Source of the DNA: a virus
IMG/VR virus record: IMGVR_UViG_3300020164_000004
Coordinates: 1 to 37,382 of that record
DNA length: 37,382 nt
Strand: one strand, 5' to 3'
This document shows positions 31,829 to 37,382 of this stretch, one piece after another. The position numbers were made by a program, and so were the translations under genes. A model generated the notes under the pieces. It searched no databases and was not told where the DNA came from. It was given only the letters and a program-made list of their open reading frames with translations. Numbering within the stretch: the first letter of the stretch is position 1; each line of letters begins with the position of its first letter.

Positions 31829-32232
31829 TGAAAAATATGAACAAGTTAGACAAATTGGTAGATAATATAATATCTGGAAATTTAATTGATTCTAAAGAAT
31901 TGGTTGAATCTTTATTATATGAAAAATGCGATTCCAAAATGAAGAAGAAGAAAAAAGAAATTGATATTTCTGCACATGCTACAGACTCTCCTGGATTTGG
32001 AAATCCAGACGGATTGGGATCTTCAGATTCTGGAGGAGATTCTGGAGGATCTTCGGATTCTGGAGTCAATGAAGGAAATGGATTAGGACTAGCACCAAAT
32101 TTTATTTTAAAATTAAGAAGACATATTAAGTGGACGCATCCAGAAATTTCTAGAGAAAAAAATAATGCTCATAGAGAAAAATTAGAAGTAAAGTTGGATT
32201 CTATGGCGAAAAAGAGATTCAAAAAACTTTAA
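31828..32232 (+). CDS. Prohead core protein, gp68-like
   Basis: 134 residues (T4 gp68 about 141), directly before the gp21 protease as in T4. The start MNKLDKLVDNIISGNLIDSKELVESLLYEK resembles the gp67/gp68 type of internal core protein. A Gly/Ser/Asp linker (about 50-85) leads to a basic C-terminus (LKLRRHIKWTHPE, MAKKRFKKL) that could bind DNA or scaffold. The assignment rests on position, size and composition. Confidence 0.6.
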   Translation: MKNMNKLDKLVDNIISGNLIDSKELVESLLYEKCDSKMKKKKKEIDISAHATDSPGFGNPDGLGSSDSGGDSGGSSDSGVNEGNGLGLAPNFILKLRRHIKWTHPEISREKNNAHREKLEVKLDSMAKKRFKKL

Positions 32233-32251
32233 TTTAAAAAGGAAACAAAAA

Positions 32252-32914
32252 ATGAAACTTTTAAAAGAAGATATTGAAGATTTTGAAGTCATTACAGAAT
32301 CAACATCTTCAGGCAATAAAAACTATTTTATCCAGGGCCCATTCATGCAGTTTGGCGTTCAAAATAGGAACGGTAGATTGTATAATGAAAATGTTATGGT
32401 TCCGGCAGTTCAAAAATATATTGACGAATTAGTCAGTAAAAACAGAGCGGTTGGTACATTAGGACACGAAGATTCGCCAAAGATTTCGGAAAATAAGATT
32501 TCTCATATTATTACTGAATTGAAAATTATTAATGATGGAAATGGAGTTGGAAATATTTGGGGCAAAGCAAAAGTTCTTGAAACAGCGTCTGGTAAAGAAC
32601 TTAAAGCTTTGATTGATGGAGGAGTTTCTTTTGGTTGTTCTTCAAGAGCATTAGGTTCTTTGAAGGAAGAAAATGGTATCAAAGTAGTACAAAACGATTT
32701 TACAATCTCTTGTATTGATGCTGTTTTACAACCTTCTGGAATTTCTTGTTGGGTTGATGGCATCATGGAAGATGTAGATTGGGTATTTGTAAATGGACAA
32801 GGTTGGGTCCAACAATATAGAGAAGAAACAAAGAAAACTCTACAAAAGACCAAATCAAAAGATATTGAAGCAGTCGCTTTAAGAATATGGGAAAATTATA
32901 TCAACAAACTATAA
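32252..32914 (+). CDS. gp21: Prohead core protease gp21
   Basis: 220 residues (T4 212), RBS AAAAAGGA. QGPFMQFGVQNRNGRLYNENVM, TLGHEDSPKISENKISHII (His72) and GGVSFGCSSRALGSL (nucleophile Ser130 or Ser131), with ISCIDAVLQPSG, are the conserved elements of the gp21 serine protease, which has the herpesvirus-assemblin-type fold. It degrades the scaffold and trims gp23 after (I/L)-x-E before DNA packaging. Confidence 0.93.
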   Translation: MKLLKEDIEDFEVITESTSSGNKNYFIQGPFMQFGVQNRNGRLYNENVMVPAVQKYIDELVSKNRAVGTLGHEDSPKISENKISHIITELKIINDGNGVGNIWGKAKVLETASGKELKALIDGGVSFGCSSRALGSLKEENGIKVVQNDFTISCIDAVLQPSGISCWVDGIMEDVDWVFVNGQGWVQQYREETKKTLQKTKSKDIEAVALRIWENYINKL

Positions 32915-32937
32915 TTAATTGTTAAAAATATTATTTT

Positions 32938-32945
32938 TATAAATA
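32938..32945 (+). promoter_or_regulatory. T4-type late promoter -10 (TATAAATA) for gp22
   Basis: An exact octamer 43 bp before the gp22 ATG, in the 74-bp gap after gp21. Confidence 0.85.
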
Positions 32946-32988
32946 ACATTATATAGTATTATATTAAGTAAATCTAAGGAGATTATAA

Positions 32989-34365
32989 ATGTCAAAACTA
33001 AACTTATCTGAGGCTGCTGCGGATATTCTCAACAAGAGTTTCTCAGATGCTAAGGCAAAAGAAGAAAAATTTGGTGTTGGTTATCAACCAAAAGTTTCTA
33101 CATCACAACAACAAGTTGTTGATGCTGGAACCGCTGGTCATAAGACAACAGGCAACAATTACGATGCTACTAAGGGCGTTCCAACCGCAACTCCTCCTGG
33201 AGCAACTCCTCCAGTTGGTTCTGAAAAGTGGGGCGACAGTCCATCAAAGGGCGCAGATGCTTCTACATATAAATCACAACCTGCTGAAAAGGGCGTTTTA
33301 GTCCAACCAGAAGATGGCGAAATGTCTGCAAAAGATATCGCTGATCGTAAGAAGGGACCAAAGGTTAAGCAAACTTTTTCTGCTAATAAGGGCGCAATCG
33401 TTCCAGAATCTTCGGAAGGAGATGATGAATGGGAAGATGAAGACGAAGAGGATGAAGAAGAACTAGAAGAAGCTTCTCATGAAGAAGTTGAAGCAGATCT
33501 AAAGTCTCTTTCTGACAAAGAATTCATGTCAAAATACAACATGTCTAAGAAAGATGCTAAGGCACACCTTTCTGATGAAGAAGATGAAGACGATGAAGGC
33601 GAAGAAGGTTGTAAAGTTTCTGATAAGATGAAAGAAAAGATGAAGGAAGATGTTGATGCTATGCTTTCTGGTGAAAATCTTTCAGAAGAATTCAAGCAAA
33701 AGGCTGCAATGATCTTTGAAGCTGCTGTTGAAGCAAGAGTAGAAGAAATTGCTGTTGAACTTGAAGAAAAGTATACTCAAGAATTTGAAGAAACTCTAGA
33801 AGTAGTTAAGGAAGACTTTGCTTCTAAACTAGATTCATATCTAGATTATGTTGTAGAAAATTGGATGGAAGAAAATAAACTTTCCATTGAAAAAGGACTT
33901 CGTTCGGAAATCGTAGAAGATTTCATCGGAGCATTAAAGAATGTGTTTGTTGAACATTATATTGATATTCCAGAAGACAAGGTTGACATCGTTGAACAAC
34001 TAGTTGAAAAAGTTGATGAACTAGAAGATCAAGTCAACGAACAAATTCTAAAGAATATTGATCTAAAGAAATCTTTAGCAGAACAACAAAAAGTAGAAGT
34101 TATTCATTCTGTTTGTGAAGGACTATCACTTTCTCAAGTTGAGAAAATCAAGTCACTAGCAAAGAATGTTGAATTTGTTTCTGAAGAAGATTTTGGGGAA
34201 AAACTAAACTCTATCAGAGAAAGTTATTTTCCATCTGGTGTGAAGCAAGCAACTACTGAGTCATTAAATGACACAATTGAAGTCGATGAAGATTATACGA
34301 CAAAAGTTGTCGATCCCTTAATCGAACAATATGTTAATAAAATCTCAAAACTAACTAAATTTTAA
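32989..34365 (+). CDS. gp22: Prohead scaffold protein gp22
   Basis: 458 residues, much longer than T4 gp22 (269). An N-terminal low-complexity part, a strongly acidic centre (residues about 145-205) and a long helical C-terminal half (EEFKQKAAMIFEAAVEARVEEIAVELEEKY, LDSYLDYVVENWMEENKLSIE, LYEDLEDQVNEQI-like coil) match the scaffold family, and TTKVVDPLIEQYVNKISKL is the typical end. It builds the internal core on which gp23 assembles and is then digested by gp21. The extra N-terminal 140 residues are the odd part. Confidence 0.9.
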   Translation: MSKLNLSEAAADILNKSFSDAKAKEEKFGVGYQPKVSTSQQQVVDAGTAGHKTTGNNYDATKGVPTATPPGATPPVGSEKWGDSPSKGADASTYKSQPAEKGVLVQPEDGEMSAKDIADRKKGPKVKQTFSANKGAIVPESSEGDDEWEDEDEEDEEELEEASHEEVEADLKSLSDKEFMSKYNMSKKDAKAHLSDEEDEDDEGEEGCKVSDKMKEKMKEDVDAMLSGENLSEEFKQKAAMIFEAAVEARVEEIAVELEEKYTQEFEETLEVVKEDFASKLDSYLDYVVENWMEENKLSIEKGLRSEIVEDFIGALKNVFVEHYIDIPEDKVDIVEQLVEKVDELEDQVNEQILKNIDLKKSLAEQQKVEVIHSVCEGLSLSQVEKIKSLAKNVEFVSEEDFGEKLNSIRESYFPSGVKQATTESLNDTIEVDEDYTTKVVDPLIEQYVNKISKLTKF

Positions 34366-34370
34366 TTTTT

Positions 34371-34378
34371 TATAAATA
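34371..34378 (+). promoter_or_regulatory. T4-type late promoter -10 (TATAAATA) for gp23
   Basis: An exact octamer directly after the gp22 stop, 28 bp before the gp23 ATG and followed by an AAGGAGAT ribosome-binding site: the expected strong late unit for the major capsid gene. Confidence 0.92.
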
Positions 34379-34406
34379 AGTAATAACCATTAAGGAGATA
34401 CCAACA

Positions 34407-35696
34407 ATGTACTTAAACGAAGACCAAATCGTAGAAAAATGGAGTCCAATTCTGGATCACCCAGAATTAGCTCCAATCACAGACCCATACAAGAAAGCAG
34501 TTACTGCTATGATTCTTGAGAATCAACAGAATGCGATGGATTCTGAAAGAGGAGCAATCAACGAAACCGCACCAACCAACGTTTCTGGTGGTTCGCAAAA
34601 CTTTGATCCAATTCTAATCAGTCTAGTTCGTCGTTCACTTCCAAACCTAATTGCATATGACGTTGCTGGCGTTCAACCAATGACTGGTCCTACTGGACTA
34701 ATCTTTGCTCTACGTTCACGTTACGCTACGCAATCAAGTGGAGAAGCATTCTATGATGAAGCAAATACCATTTTCTCTGGTATTATCGGAACTTCTATCA
34801 ACTCTGATACTTCTACTAACCCAGCTGCTAACGTTGCTAACTCTGCTGCTTTCACTACTGGTAAAGGATACAAGACCTCTGACGCAGAACAGTTAGATAC
34901 TGCTACCTTCCCACAAATGGCAATCAGCATTGACAAAGTAACTGTTACTGCTAATACCCGTGCGTTAAAGGCAGAGTACTCACTAGAACTAGCACAAGAC
35001 TTGAAGGCAATTCATGGTCTTGACGCTGAAACCGAACTAAGCAACATTCTTTCTACTGAAATCCTAGCGGAAATTAACCGCGAAGTTATCCGTACAATCT
35101 ACACTGTTGCGAAGCCAGGTGCACAATGGGGTACTGTTACTCCAGGCGTATTTGACCTAGATACCGATTCTAATGGTCGTTGGTCAGTTGAACGTTTCAA
35201 GGGTTTAATCTACCACATTGAACGTGAAGCGAACGCAATTGCGAAAGAAACTCGTAGAGGGAAGGGTAATATCCTTATCGTTTCTTCTGACGTAGCATCT
35301 GCACTAGCAATGGCAGGTGTACTACAGTACACTCCAGCACTATCTGCTGATCTACAAGTTGACGATACTGGTAATACTTTCGCTGGTCTATTACATGGTC
35401 GCATCAAAGTTTACATCGACCCATACTTCGGTGGAATGAGCGCAGGCACTGAACTAGTTACTGTTGGTTATAAGGGAACTTCTCCTTATGACGCAGGACT
35501 ATTCTACTGTCCGTATGTTCCTCTCCAAATGGTTCGTGCGGTTGATCCAGGTACTTTCCAACCTAAGATCGGGTTCAAAACTCGATATGGTATGGTAGCA
35601 AACCCATTTGCTGAAGGTACTACACAAGGATCAGGTGTTCTAAACGCTCGTAGAAACGTTTACTACAGAATCTTTACTGTTAAGAACATCATGTAA
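34407..35696 (+). CDS. gp23: Major capsid protein gp23
   Basis: 429 residues (T4 521). FDPILISLVRRSLPNLIAYDVAGVQPMTGPTGLIFALRSRY and the C-terminal NPFAEGTTQGSGVLNARRNVYYRIFTVKNIM are the gp23 signature. The N-terminal 53 residues are the removable assembly peptide: AINE (50-53) fits the gp21 site (I/L)-x-E, before TAPTNVSGG, as in T4. Codon use is shifted to highly used codons (GCT, ACT, CTA), as expected for the most abundant virion protein. Confidence 0.96.
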   Translation: MYLNEDQIVEKWSPILDHPELAPITDPYKKAVTAMILENQQNAMDSERGAINETAPTNVSGGSQNFDPILISLVRRSLPNLIAYDVAGVQPMTGPTGLIFALRSRYATQSSGEAFYDEANTIFSGIIGTSINSDTSTNPAANVANSAAFTTGKGYKTSDAEQLDTATFPQMAISIDKVTVTANTRALKAEYSLELAQDLKAIHGLDAETELSNILSTEILAEINREVIRTIYTVAKPGAQWGTVTPGVFDLDTDSNGRWSVERFKGLIYHIEREANAIAKETRRGKGNILIVSSDVASALAMAGVLQYTPALSADLQVDDTGNTFAGLLHGRIKVYIDPYFGGMSAGTELVTVGYKGTSPYDAGLFYCPYVPLQMVRAVDPGTFQPKIGFKTRYGMVANPFAEGTTQGSGVLNARRNVYYRIFTVKNIM

Positions 35697-35720
35697 TCTT
35701 AAAATAACGAAAGTTATTAT

Positions 35721-35745
35721 AAAGGGGTCTTCGGACCCCTTTTTT
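35721..35745 (+). terminator. Rho-independent terminator with UUCG tetraloop after gp23
   Basis: AAAGGGGTC (35721-35729) and GACCCCTTT (35734-35742) close a TTCG loop, followed by T residues. A smaller hairpin with a GAAA loop (AATAAC/GTTATT, 35703-35718) lies just before it. The stop codon of the convergent endonuclease gene (35744-35746 on the - strand) lies in the T-run. Confidence 0.93.
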
Positions 35746-37336
35746 ATTTCTTTAATACGAATTTTATCTTTCCGCAGTCATAAATTTTAGGAATTCCAAT
35801 CCGTTTCATATTTTGAGATTCAGATTCATTTGGATCATATTCATTCGGAAAGTGTTTTTCTATTAATTTTTTTCTGAAATTAAATTTGTGAATTCTTTTA
35901 TTTCTAATAACATATGAATAATCTGGAACTAATATTTTATCCTCAATAAAACCGTTTTTATAGTAAGATTCTCCATCATGCCATCTTAAATCGGCAAAAG
36001 TTATTATTTCATCCCAATTATAATTAGATTTAAAATGTGCTAGTAATTTTGAAAAACCCCCAACAATAGTATATTTTGTCGCATATCTTGTAAGTTCAAA
36101 TTTATTATTTTTATGATTTATAAATCCCATTACTGCAACCAGGGCATCGCTATAATAAAGTCCAAAATTTATTGAACTGTTTCCATTTCCTTGTATATGA
36201 TAGGAATTAAAAAAATCTATTTTATCTTTACCAACATAATCAACTTTACAGTTTCTCGCATATATTTTCATATCATAATTATGTCCTAATATATGAGATA
36301 TCTTTTTCTTTGTTAGTTCTTTATTATTAACCCATTCATCTTCAAATATAGTCAATAACCTAATTCCATTATTTTTACAGATAGTATATTTTTCTTTATG
36401 TTGATTTCTTCCTCTATATTTTTCTTGATGCCAATATAGTCCACAATACTCTATACCAACTTTTAATTCTTCATTAAATATATCAATCTCAATTCCAAAA
36501 ATTCTTTCCTTTTTAAATCCATCTTTTAGGGAATTACAAAAATTTAATATTTCCGTTTCTGCTTTCGATGTGCTTCCAATCGGATGATAATGAACTCCAT
36601 ATTTTTTTATAAATGTATTTTTTATTTTTTCTTTTATATCTTCCAATTCAAAGATATGATTAACTCCATATCTTTCAATATTTTTTTCGATAATTTTAGG
36701 CAAAACTTTGATTTTTATTGTATTAGAATGATTTAATTTTTTAATATTATATTCATCAAACCATTTTGATATGGTTACATTAGATACATTAAAAATTTTA
36801 CCAATATCAACAAGGGTTTTTGTTTTATACAATTTAATAAGGGTTTCTTTATCTGGAATTTCTTCTTTTTTATTCTTTACATTAGTTTTTTTTACTTCAA
36901 TACAAAATTCAACCAATTTTTTTGTTATTGGTACTGGAGAGCATCCTAATTCTTGTGCAATCAATTCTTTTGATTTTTTTAAAGTGATTCGTTGCTCATA
37001 TAACCATTCCTTATCATTAAGAAATTTTTGATATGGTTTATCCGAATCTTTATTTGCGCGAGAACACTCAGACCCACAATAATCTGAGAATCCTTTTGCT
37101 GGGTAATCTGCTTTATATTTTACAAGATTATTACAACATTTACATTTGGGGATTGTATGTACTTCATTGAAAATACAATAATATCTTAAAGATAGAGGAA
37201 CTATGGTATAAACATTAAGAAAGGAAGTTTCTTCCATTAAAATGGATTTAAATTTCAATTCATTAGAATTTTTTGATACGGACAATTTTATTGGTTTTAT
37301 TAAAGTACAAAACTCTACAATTTCTTTTGAATACAT
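35744..37336 (-). CDS. Homing-endonuclease-like protein behind gp23, paralogue of the one at 16864
   Basis: 530 residues. Zinc-finger cysteines C65, C68, C87 and C91 are followed by two helix-turn-helix-like segments (SKELIAQELGCSPVPITKKL near 122-141; TLVDIGKIFNVSNVTISKWF near 174-193) and two KYG repeats (223-250). The nuclease core is GIEIDIFNEELKVGIEYCGLYWH (Asp285, Glu296, His303) to IRLLTIFEDEW. The C-terminal 170 residues (YHIQGNGNSSINFGLYY, FELTRYATKYTIVGG, TFADLRWHDG, RIHKFNFRKK) closely match the gene at 16864. A typical free-standing selfish gene next to a conserved capsid gene. Confidence 0.8.
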   Translation of the reverse strand: MYSKEIVEFCTLIKPIKLSVSKNSNELKFKSILMEETSFLNVYTIVPLSLRYYCIFNEVHTIPKCKCCNNLVKYKADYPAKGFSDYCGSECSRANKDSDKPYQKFLNDKEWLYEQRITLKKSKELIAQELGCSPVPITKKLVEFCIEVKKTNVKNKKEEIPDKETLIKLYKTKTLVDIGKIFNVSNVTISKWFDEYNIKKLNHSNTIKIKVLPKIIEKNIERYGVNHIFELEDIKEKIKNTFIKKYGVHYHPIGSTSKAETEILNFCNSLKDGFKKERIFGIEIDIFNEELKVGIEYCGLYWHQEKYRGRNQHKEKYTICKNNGIRLLTIFEDEWVNNKELTKKKISHILGHNYDMKIYARNCKVDYVGKDKIDFFNSYHIQGNGNSSINFGLYYSDALVAVMGFINHKNNKFELTRYATKYTIVGGFSKLLAHFKSNYNWDEIITFADLRWHDGESYYKNGFIEDKILVPDYSYVIRNKRIHKFNFRKKLIEKHFPNEYDPNESESQNMKRIGIPKIYDCGKIKFVLKK

Positions 37337-37352
37337 TTTACTTAAATAAATA

Positions 37353-37360
37353 TATTTATA
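37353..37360 (-). promoter_or_regulatory. T4-type late promoter -10 on the - strand
   Basis: TATTTATA on the + strand reads TATAAATA on the - strand, 16 bases upstream of the ATG at 37336. If used, the leader would be only about 10 bases, with no clear Shine-Dalgarno sequence. Confidence 0.6.
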
Positions 37361-37382
37361 ATAATCCTATTTTTGACTGTTG

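Noticed and set aside
1-37382. tRNA genes, integrase, attachment sites or insertion-sequence transposases
   Set aside because: I looked for cloverleaf-type segments, inverted-repeat-bounded elements and DDE or recombinase motifs and saw none; mobile elements are limited to the intein and the endonuclease genes.

Overview
The window is a stretch of a T4-like contractile-tailed phage (Caudoviricetes, former T4-type Myoviridae). The diagnostic block is 18398-35696, where homologues of T4 genes 13, 14, 15, 16, 17, 18, 19 (two copies), 20, 67, 68, 21, 22 and 23 lie in T4 order on the + strand. The DNA is AT-rich, nearly all genes point the same way, and the T4 late-promoter octamer TATAAATA recurs upstream of structural genes. 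The Gram-negative type heptose epimerase and the phage family suggest a Gram-negative, probably aquatic, host, but the host cannot be named from the sequence.

Region 1 (1-8665) is a tail-fibre or adhesin region. It holds the end of a fibre-like gene, small virion-type proteins, a 515-aa fibre ending in an S74 self-cleaving chaperone, and three separate seven-bladed RCC1-type beta-propeller genes built from nearly identical 51-aa units. Small genes lie between the propellers, and one of these sits between 39-bp direct repeats that record how it was inserted.

Region 2 (8691-14572) is a modification cassette. A sulfotransferase, two related GT-A-like glycosyltransferases (one fused to a methyltransferase), a YkgJ-type cysteine-cluster protein, a methyltransferase and a TPR/GT9-like glycosyltransferase are tightly packed, with several overlapping stops and starts. 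An HldD-like heptose epimerase, short at its C-terminus, runs towards them on the - strand. Because the cassette is embedded among adhesin genes, it may decorate the virion or the host envelope; this is inference.

Region 3 (14598-16833) has two more virion-type genes, one fibre-like with a 350-bp internal duplication and one LamG-like, each behind a late promoter. Region 4 (16864-35696) is the head-neck-tail-packaging core. It is invaded by a homing-endonuclease-like gene upstream of gp13 and by an HNH-containing intein inside the gp20 portal. A small M15 peptidase and two unknown genes sit between the gp67- and gp68-like core genes. Region 5 (35744-37360) is a second homing-endonuclease-like gene on the - strand behind gp23. 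It shares its nuclease and C-terminal domains with the first but has a different DNA-recognition section.

The most unusual features are the triple RCC1 propeller array, the adjoining sulfotransferase/glycosyltransferase cassette, the portal intein with an atypical C-terminal splice motif, and the modular pair of endonucleases. No tRNA gene or CRISPR array was seen. No stretch over 300 bases lacks a gene.
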